Shown here in pieces: positions 23,724 to 38,842 of a DNA stretch of 64,000 bases. The stretch covers positions 23,135,020 to 23,199,019 of the forward strand of contig NC_092362.1 of assembly GCF_030848805.1 (NCBI RefSeq), in the 5' to 3' direction. Within the stretch, counting starts at the first letter, position 1, and every line of letters begins with the position of its first letter. Source of the stretch: Temnothorax longispinosus. Its lineage: Eukaryota; Arthropoda; Insecta; Hymenoptera; Formicidae. Both the position numbers and the translations under genes were made by a program. The notes beneath the pieces are model-generated. The model saw only the letters and a list, made by a program, of their open reading frames with translations. It made no database searches and was not told where the DNA came from.

Positions 23724-26700
23724 TCCGTTTAAAACCGCGTTTTTATCTCGAGAATTTTACATGGCTATATTATACAACGCTGTTCAATGCAGCTTCAACC
23801 ACATATCGATGTGCTTTGGCTGATAAGCAGAGCATTTACGTTCCTTGATTCCTATCGTGCACACTTCAATTTGCACTCGCAAACTGTGCGTAATCTGATT
23901 GATTCATTACTGCGAATACCTACGCGCACTTTATTTTCGCGAGCGAGCGACGCGTCCGTATCGGTTCCAATGTGAATGACTTTGCCGCGCCGTTCCTTTT
24001 TCATACCGAGAGTTTGATGAAACGATCGATTCTCATTTGCTGTTCTCCAACGAACGGTGCAATTTTCGAGAAAAAGCTGGCCCAGATTTCACCCTAACTG
24101 TTTGCCGTAGTTTCGTAACTGATAGACGAAGACCTAACGTTGTTATTCCGCTAATATATTATGGCATTCTAGAATTAATTAAATTTATGTTGACGTCAAT
24201 TACTCCGGACATTGTTGCTAATGTATGTTTCGCAAAGTTTGAAGATCTAACATATGTATACTACGCAAATGATCATAATTGAGAATTACAAGATTGTATT
24301 TAAGAGTCAAAGAACTATAAAACTATATTTTTTTATTTTCTAAACTATATTTTTTCTATATAATAGCAAAAATGAGTTTTTTTAATGATTTGCTATTTAA
24401 CTGCAAATTGTTATAAAATCTTTCCAATTTCGAACAGGTAAAAATTGTATATTACGGTTACAGAAAAGATGTATAGATAACTTCTGGAAAGAAATAATGC
24501 TATAAACTTTGACTTGCTAACGTGGGAAACATCATTTATCAAGTCAAACATGACAAATAATATCGAAAGTGATGACAACGTTGTATCGATTCGTTCTACA
24601 TATGGCGCAACTTTCGCGAAAATCGTTAGACCTTTCTGTCGGGAGACCTGAAGAAAAGCTTCTCGAGCATTACGCGTGATTTAATGGCGTCGTTGTACCG
24701 TAAGTTTGTTACAATGCATAAATTTCGCGTCATTATGAGGCTGTTCGCGATAATTGCGTCGCGTCGCGGCCAACGACTTAAAAGGTCTTCCAGGGTAATT
24801 AATTATTGCCGATGAAGGGTGAGGAAGGTGATAAACACGACACACCTGCAGTTCGTTAACCAAGAGACACACGAACAGGCTCTATTAGATATTGCCTCGA
24901 AGATTGAAAGGAAGCCGTGACGAGATCCGGTAGATATCCTACGTGCTATGTTGGACCGGCAAAGGCGTAGCAGCGCTGTTATTACCCTATCGGTACATCG
25001 ACATTCTATTTTGCAATAGAAGTTTTTCCAATCCAGCACGACATTCATTTTACATATATACTATCCTTCCCTAGCTATTAATTAAAACAGCGAATTGATT
25101 GACGTAGTCAGTAGTTGATATCGAATATTTTTATGGCTTCTCTGTTATCGCAAACAATATTCTTTCCCAATATTTTTTTATTCCGCTAAATATCGACGTG
25201 ATATTTGCATGCCGAGCTCATGACAAACACGACCGAACATTTTAACGTTGTCGATTTTAGCAAGTTGACGGTTATTTTAATGAATTAAACATGATGGGGC
25301 GTATTAAAATGGATTTCCCGCTTAATGTGAAATAACTGATAAGTGATCGTTGTCAACAATTTGCGACGATTGCAATTAGCAATGATTTTTAATATTTTTT
25401 TTTACAGAGACATTAATGTGTCACAACAGATGCAGGAGAAAAAATATACTGCAAGAAATTTTATTCCTACGTTTTTACTGAGAAATTATATTGCGGGATA
25501 TTTCGAAACTTCTGTGTCGAATGAATATACCTGCACAAGAAATCCCGATAAATGTGATCGTTGTTTACGTTTCGCGCAGTCGATATATCAAACAACCGAT
25601 GACAGCAAGTCGGAATTGCGCGGGTGTCTTTTTTTTCTCGTCGACCGTGTCCGCGCGCTCTTACTCTTCTCGAAATTATACGTGATGGCGTGTATAATGC
25701 AGGTCGCTCTAGCCCGACCCCGATATCCATGGCAGCGGGGTGCACGTACAACCCCCTCCCTTTCGGCCGACACCTCCACCAATCTCGAGACGCGATAAAA
25801 ACTAAGATTACTGTGCAATGCAATCAGTGGGGTACCCGGTTGTTCTTTCAGATTAAAACACAGTCCGAGATTACCGGTCGAAACTATTGTTTTGCCGAGA
25901 GAGCTCCGCGACCTGCCGAGATTGTGTCTCGGTTTGCCAGATGCAAAACGTGCGACGTTTGAAGATCGAGCTCAACTGAGAAAAATCTGTGACTCTTGAC
26001 TTTTCGTTGCGTGCACTTCAGCTGTATCCTTACGCTCGCGTGCGCGCATATGCATGTCACGTATTCTTTTGAGTATCAAAAATTCGACATGTGTCAGAAA
26101 CGCAAGTTTCTTCTGTTTTTCATGTTTGCGCCGGGGGAAAAATTTTAAGAAAAATTGAAGTAAAGTCGGATAAGAGTTCTTATTGAATCTGCGGCGTAAA
26201 AATAAATAAATGCATCAGCAGTAAAAAGTAAGTTACAATATCAATCATAAGTAAGATTATGAATGAGTAACCAGTTTGCAAATAAATTCAGATTTGTTTA
26301 TTTTTAAATTTTTAATCTCAAAAAATATTATATGCGTTACATAAAATATTTGCCAAAATATTTCCAATTGTGTCCTCGGGATGGAGGTAACGTGTTTGAA
26401 GAGAGAAACCACAAACAGTTTAAAACAAGTTTGGCAATTATTGCGTAGTGTGTTTGTTTAAAACAATGTTAAAATGAAAAGATTGAATACATACTCACAA
26501 TCAGTGCAAACAAGCAATGTTTAGGAAAGTCGTAAAAAATCTAAAAGATTAGAAAGTACAATTTCTCAAAATTAGAATAAACAACAGTCTGTATTTTTTG
26601 TTTCTTAAAAAACTTGAATTTTTAACTCGTGGTATTCTACACGTTATTTCCAATTCTTTTAAAAAATACATTTTTTAATGAAATAAAGATAAACGTAGAG

Positions 26701-28334
26701 ATAAACTAGATTAATTTTGTTATAAGATTTATATTATTTAGTATTACAACTGTATCACAGAGAAAAAATTTTTGAAAAATATGTAATATGTATTTACTGA
26801 AAAACTTTATTTTAAAATTTAATTTTGCTAAATGTATATAATAACAAAATAATTTGTATTAGAAATGCTTTATAATTCTTTGAAGATGTTTTTTAGTTTA
26901 ATTAGATATTATTATTCTGTAATTTAGCAAACATTTAGACAAACATAAATTTTAATGTAAAATGTATTAAAGCGCGATACACAAGAGATCATTTAAATGC
27001 GTCGCAATGAGTGTTGCATTCGAAGGTGGCTAATATATCAAAATACGAAACAACTGATGCAAAAACCGGAATACATGTATATGATCGTGTAAATATGCAA
27101 CCCGTAATGCCGCATGGTTTAAAACAATAGGGTTATCATAATGCGAAAATACGTAATAATTTGGTAGAACAATTTTGAACTTTATTCGCGTTGCTCGTGA
27201 CTCTGATATAAATTCTCGGATAAAAACATACAGGAAATTGAACAGCGCGAATATATAAAACAGATTGTGAAACATACTAAAATATATGATTAATGTAAAT
27301 AGATTTAAAAACAGATATTTATAAATTTACCAATTAAAAAATGTGTGGTATAAGATAATCTATATTTTTCTGCGTTATTAATCCTGCTAAAAAATTATTA
27401 TTATTAAAGAAATAAATTATTATTTCTATTTTTGAATAAAATTTAATCGAAAATTACAATTGAGATATCTCTCCTTCGTTAGTATAACTAAATTATATAT
27501 TACGTTCATTTCGTATTTTAAATATCCATTCAAAATTTTATCAATGATATTTTCAATATAATTACAGCGAACAAAGATGTCCTGTTGCAAATTTCATGTG
27601 AATTTACGAAAATTAATGGTTATTTTATTCATACCATCTCGCTTAGAGATTCCCTTAGTTCCGTGGCGCATTTTATATTCCAATTGTCTAGGACAGACGT
27701 TCGCCATTAATCATCGCGCCGTGCGAACTATCGAGACTTCGATTTAAACCGGCGATAGAAGCGCGATCGCATTTCCTATCCATCTATCACCACGCCGCCG
27801 CTTCCAAATCGAGAAAACTGAGCCGGTTTAACGAGGGATCGCTCTTACGAAGCATGTTAGATGTAATCTGTAACGGCATTATAGCAATTTAGTTGGCAAA
27901 GCGGACTTAGCAAACTTCGTATCTCATTTCATATTTTATATTTCATATTTTACGTTATCATCAGGCTTTAGCCCACGGTACCATTTATTCGCATAATGTC
28001 GTAATCGTCTTATCTTTTTATTAAAGATTAAAGAAGGATTATAAGAATTGTTCGAGTCAATATCTTGCCGGTTAGCTTTTTTTTTTGTCCGGAGCAATCC
28101 GAAAACTCCCCGAGTTTAAGCGACATGAAAATAATCCGGATACAAGGGCGGTCCAAGACAGGGAGTGATCCGTCGTTGACAATTTAATGAGAATTCTGTG
28201 TACGCGTCAACAATTAGGCAAGAAAGTTTGACGGAATGTGAGAAAAGGCAGAATCATCTCAATGGGTCAGATCGAGAGGTTTAGATCGTTGGGCAGGGTA
28301 CAGGCTAATGCATAAACAATGCGCCGTTTATCCG

Positions 28335-28356
28335 CATTGGGGATGCAACCCCAATG
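28335..28356. repeat. short perfect hairpin
   Basis: CATTGGGG (28335-28342) and its exact complement (28349-28356) are separated by 6 bases. It stands out for its GC content in the surroundings, but no known function is apparent. Confidence 0.6.
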
Positions 28357-31300
28357 AATAATAAACTACCCTACAGACATGCGGATAGATAGACCCGGTC
28401 TGCTACGGAGAACAGTGAATGTGGGTGGAGGATTATCGACTAGGAAGTACAACCGCCGCTTGTGCATCGGTGGACCAGGCGAAGTGTGAATATTATTGCC
28501 TTCCGAGATTCTTTAACGCAGAGATTTAAGGCCAAGTGTCGTTGCCGACACACATATAAATAGCGCGATTAATGTTTTTTGATAATACACTTCAATAAAA
28601 GTGAAGTTTAGGATTTCCTATTTCAGCCTATTCTCTGTGGAGAGTTAAACAAATATATTAGTGTAACATTGAAATAATTATGGCTAATGCTAATATAATA
28701 ATGATCAATAACTCTGTTTGTTTATCATTATTGCAATGTAATCCTAATTCTGTTTTTTTAGCACAGGAATTAGGCATATAAATAAAGTAACGATTTGATA
28801 TAAAATTTTGATATTTAAAATAATCAATAATAATGTAGGTACATTTTGCTTAAAATTATGTTTAATTTTATAATAACTGTGAAAAACTAAACAGTTGAAT
28901 TATATTTGCACGATCTAAAATCAAAATTGAAATAACACCCGATTTACCTTTATGCAAGCGTTTCTTCTCGTGTATCGGACAAGTGTTACGAGAAATTGAT
29001 ATGTCGAACGAAGTTGAGAGGGTAAACTTATTCAGATTCTCTGTTTATTCAAATCTCAATATCAGTTTATCTTTGTTCGCTTATGTGACAGATGGATCTA
29101 TTGCCACATCCAATTTATATCCGTCTCGGCGTAATACTTTATCCATTGTCATATTTCCCCGCTAAGAGGTCGTCACGGTACGCTTTCAGTTATGGTAATG
29201 TCACAGATATAATACCGTGGGATATTGAGTAACGGCGTTACCGCGCTGTGCTGAGCGTTATTTTATTTTATCCCTTTATTTCGATGCGCGATGCCGCGGT
29301 TGCATCATTATTTTCTATCCGCGCATGGTTTTTATCCCGGCTCTCTCTGGATGCGCGCTTTAAAAGAAATAATTTAGCATTGAGAATAAACGCAACGAGG
29401 CATTCCAGGAAAAGCCTCTCATTTCCCGCGTCTTACGGACGGGAACGCTGTTTGTGAACTTGTATGGAACTTTAATCCCGCAAAATTGCTTCGCATCCAT
29501 GTCAGCGGGAAGTTTAATATCATAATTGAGCGTGGCAGTAGAGTGGGCAATAGAGCCCAATGGAAAGAAGTCCCATTGGAATCTGGTTTCTCCGTAACTT
29601 GCGCGCATGTTGAAACGATATATACCCCTAAGGGATTGAATTTAACTGGACATTCATTAGGATAAGATTACGGATTATCCTGTCTTGCTTCTCGGTAAAG
29701 AATAATGGTAAACGCACGGGGATCCCTCTCGGAGATAATTTATCTCGCAAGTAAGAAGAATATACGATAAATGTAAATTTCGCCTACTCCGTCGCTTTTG
29801 TTAATCCTCCGGAATATCCTTTACAAATCTGTAATCTCGGGATATTTTTTTAAATGCACTCTTTTAGGCACTTCTCCATAAATTGTATTAATTCCACGAA
29901 AGCCCATGAAGAGGCCGTCACGGTTTTAGATGAAAACATTAGTTTGGCAAAGTTATTACGCAGAAATTTAAGCGACGGCGAGGTTCGTTAATTGGGAACG
30001 TTTCTTCTGGGCTGTATTAGCACGCATGAGCATGCTTATGTAGGCAAACGATGTAGGGTCGAAATTATTCGGGGAGTAAGCGAGTTTTCGCGCGACAAAG
30101 TGATAATCACTTGTTTCGCGTAACTGTCCTCCTCTCCCCTCTCCCACACTTTCTCGTCTCGTCTCTCGCTTTTTTGTCCTTATCCGGCGATAGTGCTCTC
30201 AACCGCAACTGTACTGATGGAGTGCGCATTACGTGTGCATCCGATGCACGTACACGGACTACGGATCCGGTTACTGCGAAAACGCCAACGGTAAAGTAGC
30301 GAACGAGATAGCGAAGTGCAAAGTGAAATTAAGTGTGTACGATTTTGCTCTATTTCCGCGCGATACTCGCTTGCCCCCTCGAGGTGAATTGAGATTATTG
30401 TACATCTATTAACGAACCGATGCGTGAAATGAATTTTGTAATTTGTATAATGAAGAAATTTGTCAAATCTTTATATATATGCACGAATGTAAAGCTATTT
30501 CCTTACGTTCCTTTGTCTTTGCGTCTTGCTTTGTTAATTGAAAAAACGCAAGCGATTGAAAGAGAAGCAGTAAATTATGGACGAATGAAGACAGTCAAGG
30601 GTGGCCGAGAATTGGACCGGAGCGCGAATGCTGCGATCACGAGCAAAGGGAAGTAAACGACTTCGAGTGCAAGGGAGAGAAAAGACACGGCAAATGGAAG
30701 GTTTTCCTTTAACGCGATAAAATGTGATCCTCATTTTATCAAGTTAAAGTAATCCACTTATTTTGAACCGGCAACAAAGTTGGATTGGGCAAGCAGAGAG
30801 AGTGTACTGGTGTGTGGAATTGCGAGGGGCCGATGAGATTATGCAGGTGCTAAGTCCGCGGATAGGAAATACTGTCTTTTAAATTAATTTCGGTTGCGTC
30901 GCATCGTTGCGCGCTCGCGAAGTCAAGTTATTTGCCACCCTCGCGCGCACCCTAATGCATAACCACCCCGTCTATTACCCGCACGCCCCCTGCGTCACCT
31001 TCTGCCATTGGACCAGTTCCAATCGCGAATTGAACCGTTCGTAACTGTTGAACGTGAATTATGGCGTTTATTTATTTTAGGCTGTCCCGCAGTCCCGCGT
31101 CGGCTTCCATACCCATTCGTGTACGAAACTGTCAATCTAATTGTGCTTTCGGAGCACTTGGCCGGTTCGTCCGATTATAGAGCGGCGATGACTTTCCCTG
31201 ATTGTGACTGATTTGGTCAGAGGAGGACAGTCGCTGCAAATAAACATAAATAATAAGAATTATCTTATATCGGTTTATATTTATTAAAAACAAAAATAAA

Positions 31301-34300
31301 TTTATGTTTTACATTTAATACAACATATGTTATACAAAGTACTTTATTTTATAGTATAATTAGTATAATTAAATTCACAAGAATATCTTTCTAATCTCTT
31401 TTGATATTATACATCGATTATTTTAATATGATTAATACTTGTAAATTAATATGATTAATTGGACAGCTTTTCTTTACACGTATATTGTTTAATTCTTAAG
31501 GAGAATATATTCTTAATCTTTTTAACATTAACAGAGCTTTACACGTTTAAATGTCAGAATCCTCCCTTTTACGCGTGGCATTAAATTGTACGATTTGATT
31601 CTGTTTCGCATTATACCGCACGCGAATTCTCTGTACGTAATGAAACGCTTATACACGATTGTAGAACAGGTCAGGCACTACCGGCGAACATGCGCGATCT
31701 TCATTACTATGCGTTCGCTATTATTTCGTATCAGAACATCGCCGGGCCGCGACGTAAAGTTTCAGACGTTGTCTGAGTAGTTTATGAATACCCGCGACGG
31801 CGAGATGATTGCGGTGAAGACGGTCGGGGGGTGAGGGAGACAGAGAGGGATGGTCGGGAGAGACGTTTATCAACCCTCTGTCCCCGACACGCGTATATAC
31901 GCGCGAGATATACATGCAGTCCGCTTCATATTCTCGGTGATGCTCTTCTTCCCGTATCCTTTATGTGTGTACACTTGTGAGCCGTACGTATATACGTATG
32001 TGTGGTCCCTCTTTCGACCTCATGTTCGAGCGCCCGCGTTCAACGCAGAGCCTGGCCTTATAACTCAAACGTGGAGACCCCTTTGACTGATACTCGCATA
32101 CCAGATATTACTTTTACACATGTGATACCGCATCAGTTCCTGGAGACAAAGGCCGCGAATGTATGATGATGGCGAGAATAGGCGAGGTGTGGGTTAGTCG
32201 ACGAAGTTCGCGCTTCAATTTTGCCGGGACCAGCGAGTAATTTTCTGCTTCTTCCTTTCGTGGCCCCTCTCCTCTCTTTTTTTTGTTAATCTCCCGGCTG
32301 GCTAGCTCCAGTGGGCTCTCTCTATTGTTGAATAAGGTTAAATGTGATGAATCGCTATCGGGTTTATCAAGCCTAGGTGCCGTGCTGCGCGCGATTTCGA
32401 TATTCAAATTTTGTTACCGCATCCATTCTTTTCTATTTTACATTATATTATCTTTCTGCTTTTAACATTGCACATTTTTAGCTTTATAATAATATTAAGT
32501 TATGCATTATTTCGAAATTAATTAATTAAATATGATTAAATTATTGATTATAAATGTAGTATAAATGCTTCAAAGAAAGCCGTTTTTATTGCTGTAACGG
32601 CTATATTAAATAATAATTTATAAATAAGAATAATTGTTATGTTATAATTATAATTCTAAGTTTGAGTAATAATTTTCCTGATTTTGAAGGACTCATAAAT
32701 ATGGCTGTACACAATACGCTATAGCGTTAGTAATTAATGCTTTATTGATGATTCACTTAGTTGATATAACGCCGTATTTGTCGCGAAATGAATAGAATCT
32801 TCATTGTAGTATTCTAGTCTCGGGATACTATGATCAGATACCGTAGATTGTATTCAAGATGTGAAATATGGGCGGAAAGGGACGCTTTCCTATCTCGGCT
32901 TGGTATCACGATTCGAGACTTTGAGTAATGATATTGATGTATTAGCTTATTTGATACAGAAATTGCCTATTACTTCCCGCATTGGTCAATATGTCGATCA
33001 TCATGATGCCGTTATCGATATTACTGGAAAACTGTCCAAGGAACCGTCTAATCGATTATCATGATATTTGTCCACATGGTGAAAACTGAAAATACACGTG
33101 TCATGACCAACGCAATCAATAATAACCCGACCATTTTAAAGCCTTTAGAGTTGTGTAGTTTGAAATCGATGCGATATTGCCTTTTCTTTTTTGCGAATGT
33201 AAATCTCGATAAAAACATTTACAATTAAAGAATATCACTCGATAACCATTTCAACGATAAAAAGGGAAGGATTACTTCGAGAATGAAATAACACCTCCGT
33301 CACGTAAATCGCGAAATCGATTTCTAGAGTGCAGTGAGTGCACACGTTTAAGCTGTTCAGTCAAGAATTGAAAAGCTTTTCTGCGACGAATGACGAGATG
33401 GAAGAGGGGGGAAAAAAACAAAATCGGTCCGGAACGTGAAACGAAACAGACTCTTCGGGATAATCTATCTTATCGAGTTATGAGTGCGCAGTTCGAGAGG
33501 GTCAAAAGGGGAAGAAATTGCGTTAGATTAGGATGGCACGAAGTCGTTTTATTCCGAGCCATCCTCTTTTCTCGAATCGTCCAACCTCGCCGCCTGTATT
33601 TCGCCTTCCGGTGATTCTATCATCATCCACGTACGTTTGATTTTATTCACTCTGACTCTGCTTCCAAGCCTGGATCTTTCGATGTAACTCGCACAATGTC
33701 ACTTTGGAAAATTATACGAGAATTATACTTTTGCCTTGTCGTATATCATCGCATAATTTATTAAGCGTGCGAGAGACCGTAAGAAAGTAGCAATAAATTA
33801 TGCGAATTTTTTTTCATGAAATATTTTCTGTAAAACTTCTCTTATATATTATAGAACTACGCTTTCAGCGCGATTGAGACTCTGCATGGTTTTCTAATTA
33901 ACAACTCTTATCGCATGCTTAAATGAGAAAGTATACTTTCCGGTTATATATATGGTATAATTTATGAAACTATTTAAAAAAATCATGTATTCTGTATGTC
34001 TCTACATATATTTTTATGTATTTTGTGTACAATTAGTGCATGCAGAATTATTTTTATTTATAATTATCTCGATTAACGAAATCATCATTGAAATATTAAA
34101 CTAAAATCACGTTCCTGTTTTAACATTTAATTGCAGCACAGTGTGATTACAATGTGAAGCGCAATGACGTGAAAAGCATGTATATACACTACATTGTATA
34201 AGATATATTTATTATTTATACGTAGTCTCTCATCCCGTGATGAAATTATTTCAAATGTAAAACTCTGTCGATTGTTTCACGGCGATAATTACATTGTCCG

Positions 34301-35230
34301 TACAATTTTAACAAGCTGGGATATCATATTGCAGATCTAAAAGTAGGACACTTTGTGCGAGACGTGTGGCGACATTGTTTAATAAAAAAAAACATGTTTT
34401 ACTAGATTGTAAACCAATCGCATCGTTTAACGCTACTCTGTGTAACGAATGATCCATAGCGAAAAGTCAATACCAAATATTCGGCTAGTTGAGCCGTATA
34501 TGTAATTGGTCCCATCGACTGTTTCGGATAAAAACATGAAACGAGAAAAATAGACAGTTAAAATTTTATTTGCTTGCACGGTAGAATACACTTTCTTGTA
34601 TTTATGTGTGACGTATTATTATATATAATAATATGTACAATACAGTATACCATTTATTTTGTCTAATGATTTCATTTGCTCTTTACCCCTTTTAAATGAT
34701 TATTTCAGTTAAGCTATTTATTATACACTAACAGTGATTTTTAGAAAATATTTTTTGTCAGAAAGAAATAGAGATATATTTTATATATGATTATTATTAT
34801 TTTTTGTAAGATTAATTTGTGTGCAATTTACCTTAGAAATACTTATTGTTAGAAATTAATGATATTAATAAAATGGCTTTAATTTATTTACGGTAGTTTG
34901 TCTACAGGGAAAATAATCATTTTCTTCTGCGGGTAATTATGGACCATATAAAGAGTAATAAGCAAAAGAGCAATATCGACAGGATTAAACAAGGATGAAT
35001 ATATTCTCACGGAGCAAGCAAGGTGCAGGCAAACGAAAGGTGTAAGCTTAGATTAATAGGGGTCGATTTCAGTATCGGAGATGGCAAATCGCGGTAATTA
35101 ATATCGCCATTTGTTCCGCGTCACGTGCACGCCTACGCGCATGCATACACAGCGTACACGTTCGTAGAATATACAAACATACCCACGCATACAATCGAGC
35201 GAATTGTACGTAGACGACATACACGCCAGA

Positions 35231-35241
35231 GGGGGGGGGGG
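35231..35241. repeat. poly-G run
   Basis: Eleven consecutive G residues, a possible site of sequencing-length uncertainty. Confidence 0.9.
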
Positions 35242-37301
35242 ACAGGCATACGTTCGGTTCAATTGAAAGGCTAAATACATATATCCCAACTTCTCGAAGA
35301 TATTAATTAGCTTTTGCGGTTCATCGAGCCTCGGTCTCTACGGAAGGTCCTCGGAATTGGTACATATTTCACACGCAGCCACTCAATTTCGATGGGTGCG
35401 TGCAATTGCTCGCGTAGTGACTCGTTGGGATTTAATTGTTGCATTCGAGAATTTGTATGGTTCATTGATGCGCGCACTGCTTGAAATGAGCAACGATCTA
35501 GCACGTTTGAATGGCTCTGAAAGGGGAAATTGACATAGCATATAAATGCATTTTGGAAGTTATTATATGATAATTTACTTTTGAATTAGAAAAAATAATT
35601 AAACGTGTTTGATTGATTGATTGATGATTACTTTAATTTAATCTAAAAATTTGCACAAATGAAGCAAAGCCCATGAAATGGACAATCAATGCAAAAACAG
35701 TTTAGACAAGTAATGTTTATTTAAAGCATTGATCCAAAGCTAATCGATAAATACATGTATCACGATTACATTTGATTTGCTAAATCGGGCTTTCAATTGA
35801 ATCTGCTACTACGTTATAATCTAATAATCTGCTGGGATATTACCGTTCTTGTGAAATCAAAATCGACATCTATTGATGCGTAGTTTCAATTGGCGCATTG
35901 AGACGTGGGATTTGCAAACGCCAATTGCTTGTTAGTAACATGCGCAATCAATATGAACAGACTCTATTCTGGAGTTTCAATTGATTCTCTTTATCTTCTA
36001 TTTTCCATCCTCTATCTCTTTCATCATGTTATTTTATCTTCCACATACCATAAATTAAATAAATACATTAAAGATATATTAACGAAATTTGTTTGATTTC
36101 GATATCTTAGTTATCTTTTATATAGTATGCAAAAAATAGACGCAATATAGTTTTAAATAAATAATTAATATTTATATATAATCATCTTACTTTGACTTAC
36201 ATCGGTCAGAAAATAATAACTAACGTTATGATTTGTGTAAATGATGTGATAATTTCTTGTGTAAGTACTATGCATAAGCGATATGATAGAAATTGTTGAA
36301 AACATTTTACAAAGTCTGCACACTTCTCTGATATAACAATTTATTAAGTTTGCTGACTGTTTAATTTTGACGAAACTATGCTGCATTTATCCCAGTAATG
36401 CCATTTCTCTCTGCAAAATTCGCCCAACTATGCTCGTAAAATAATGATTTTCTACTATTTATTTCATGAAATACTATAAGTAACTGGAATTATTGTTCAG
36501 CCACAACAAAGGTTAATTATTCGGTAGTGCGCTTAATGTATGCCATGAATCGGAATCATTTTCAACAGCGTGGATGATATTATCCAGTTTTATCTAAAAT
36601 CGATGAAAATTATAAGTAAAATCTCTTTTTAAAACATTTATAAATCCGGCTAACGACGTTGTGCGTTATATTTTAAACATTTAAGCAACGTTGTCTTATT
36701 TCATTGTTTTAATATTAATATCACAAACAAATTTTTTAATAATTTTTATCTTTTTAAGTTTTTCTTCTGACAAATGTTTTATCTAAAGAGTAATACAATT
36801 AATCCATAAATATAAATATGTAATATACAGTACTCGTGCCCAACAGCAATTTCATTTCTACTTCTTTGTTTTTCGCATCTCGTTATTTGTTTTCGTGAAA
36901 TGGCCAACATGCACGCAAAACTGTGTTGCGTAGATTCATTCAAAACCAGAATTATTCTACAACGAATGTTATGAAAGTTCAATTTCAATCTAAATCTGTC
37001 TGGCTATTTTGAAGATATATGTGAAGGATAAAAAATTAATAAAATATCAGAAAGACCAAATAATTTATAATTAATATGTTAAAGCATTGATTCTAATACT
37101 ATGCATAATTAATTTTTGTACTAATTTTCAAAATTTTAATAAAGAATAGATGAAACTAAGTTAACTTGTAAATATAATTAGACTGCATGAACTTCGAAAA
37201 TAAAATTTGATTTAAAAATTAAATTTTATATAGAATTTCGAATTAAATTGAAAAAAAACTTTAAAGAAAAACAAGACGAATTGTGAAGTTTATAATATTG
37301 C

Positions 37302-37345
37302 GAGAGAGAGAGAGAGAGAGAGAGAGAGGGGGAGGGAGAAAGAGA
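37302..37345. repeat. AG microsatellite and purine tract
   Basis: AG repeats at 37302-37328 run into a purine-rich tail to about 37345. Confidence 0.9.
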
Positions 37346-37364
37346 TTGAAAATGTATTAAAAAT

Positions 37365-37408
37365 CTTGAATTATAATCTCTGAAACCTTGAATTATAATC
37401 TCTGAAAT
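37365..37408. repeat. 22-bp tandem duplication
   Basis: Two adjacent copies (37365-37386 and 37387-37408) of a 22-bp unit starting CTTGAATTATAATC differ only at the last base. Confidence 0.85.
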
Positions 37409-38380
37409 TAAAACATTGAAGATTTTTATATTAAATTTACAAATATATGTATAAGCAACTGTAACAAGTTTATCAATGATATTAAAATGTAGAGTCTTTC
37501 ATGTTTTTTAATGTGATCTGTAATTGAAGTAATCCATGTTAATCCAAGTCAACGAGGTCAAACATTATATAATCTCTCATTTTGCATCGTAAAAAGAAGT
37601 ATTTTGTAACTTTGTATGACAAAGTAGAGAGTAAAAGATAATTAAAAAGCCATTAAAGAGAAAATAATTAAGTTTTCTTATATAATATTATAATTCTCAG
37701 ATTTTTCTCAATATAATTATAGTAATCTTTATTTCTTATATACATGTATATGAGAAATTTCTTATATATATTTTATATATATGTATAAGAAATTATATAT
37801 ATAATTTTATAAAGTGGCTTAAATAAAATGTTACAGATTAATATGTCAGGAACCACGCTGGATTAAACAACCGTACTATATATAATTGATTGTACAACAG
37901 ATCTCTATTTTTTATGATTCATAACTTTTGATATAATGGTTTTAGAAAGAAACATTTTAAGTAAGAGTTTCTTGGTTTTTATGTTACTTTTTTCATAAGA
38001 TACCTTTTCAAATTTTAAAGTTGCTTGTCTGCCGTTTCTTCAGGAAGCTTTCAAAATTCAATTGTAGAACACTTAAAAGGCCATCTTCGATCGGGCTGGA
38101 ACTTGGTAGCCCCTAATAATAATATTTGTGTGAATTTTGTATCTTTTTTTCAATTTAGCAAACTGTACGCCGATTATTTGTCGGTCTTGAAACATAACTC
38201 TTTACACAGAAATATTATTATTTCTCTATTTATCTCTATTTAATTTTTAGATTTATGTCGGTCCAGTTTCATTTATCATCACTTAAAAGCCTCTTTAATA
38301 AGAAAATCGCCATCTGAATCACTTATTTTTATCCAGTGGATCCTGACGTATTAATCTGTAGCACTGTATTTGAGCCGCTC

Positions 38381-38455
38381 TGTGTGTGTGTGTGTGTGGG
38401 GAGGGGGGGTGTGTGGGTGTGTCAAGAATATATGTATATATACATATGTTCTTGA
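38381..38455. repeat. GT microsatellite followed by a 34-bp palindrome
   Basis: GT repeats at 38381-38398 pass into a G/T-rich run. Directly after it, 38422-38438 and 38439-38455 are reverse complements with one mismatch and no loop, with an AT-alternating centre. Confidence 0.8.
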
Positions 38456-38815
38456 TACTGAACTGAACTAAATATATATATTCAGTTATATATTCCATTC
38501 TTCTATTTTTATTTAATTTATTAAATATAATTTTATTGGAAAAATAAGAATATCTCATCCATATTTAATAGTTGTTTTATTATTTACATTTGCACTGCTA
38601 ATTCGTTATATATATATACAATATATATATATAAAACCATTATATTACATTATAAAAGAATAATTTTTGATCTTTCAAACTAAAAGATCTGTCGTTATCA
38701 TATCAATTTCATGATGGCTTTTTTTAAAGTGCGTTAATATTTTTATTATTCTATTGTTTTTTATTTTAATGTATTTGCTATACCTTGTCATGCTTATTAT
38801 TTTTTTTCTACATTA

Positions 38816-38821
38816 TTTATT
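38816..38821 (-). terminator. poly(A) signal of the kinase gene
   Basis: AATAAA on the minus strand, 21 bp past the stop codon at 38843-38845. The short spacing implies a very short 3' UTR; other signals further downstream are possible. Confidence 0.5.
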
Positions 38822-38842
38822 ACAATAAAAGTCAAGTATGCA

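Larger units (their letters stand above)
21939..38815 (+). other. long intron-like stretch with no supported gene
   Basis: If the exon at 21817-21938 continues to the right, this is part of its intron. Most is AT-rich. Moderately CpG-rich patches occur at about 23560-24130, 24580-25050, 25600-25990, 27660-28560, 29170-30420, 30760-31210 and 31560-32410. Frames there reach 151 codons but overlap on both strands and have no recognisable motif. Small repeats found are listed separately. No further exon with matching phase and convincing borders was identified. Confidence 0.45.

Noticed and set aside
25343..25962. Overlapping frames of 151, 112 and 118 codons
   Set aside because: They overlap on both strands, and no motif or matching splice border supports any of them as an exon.
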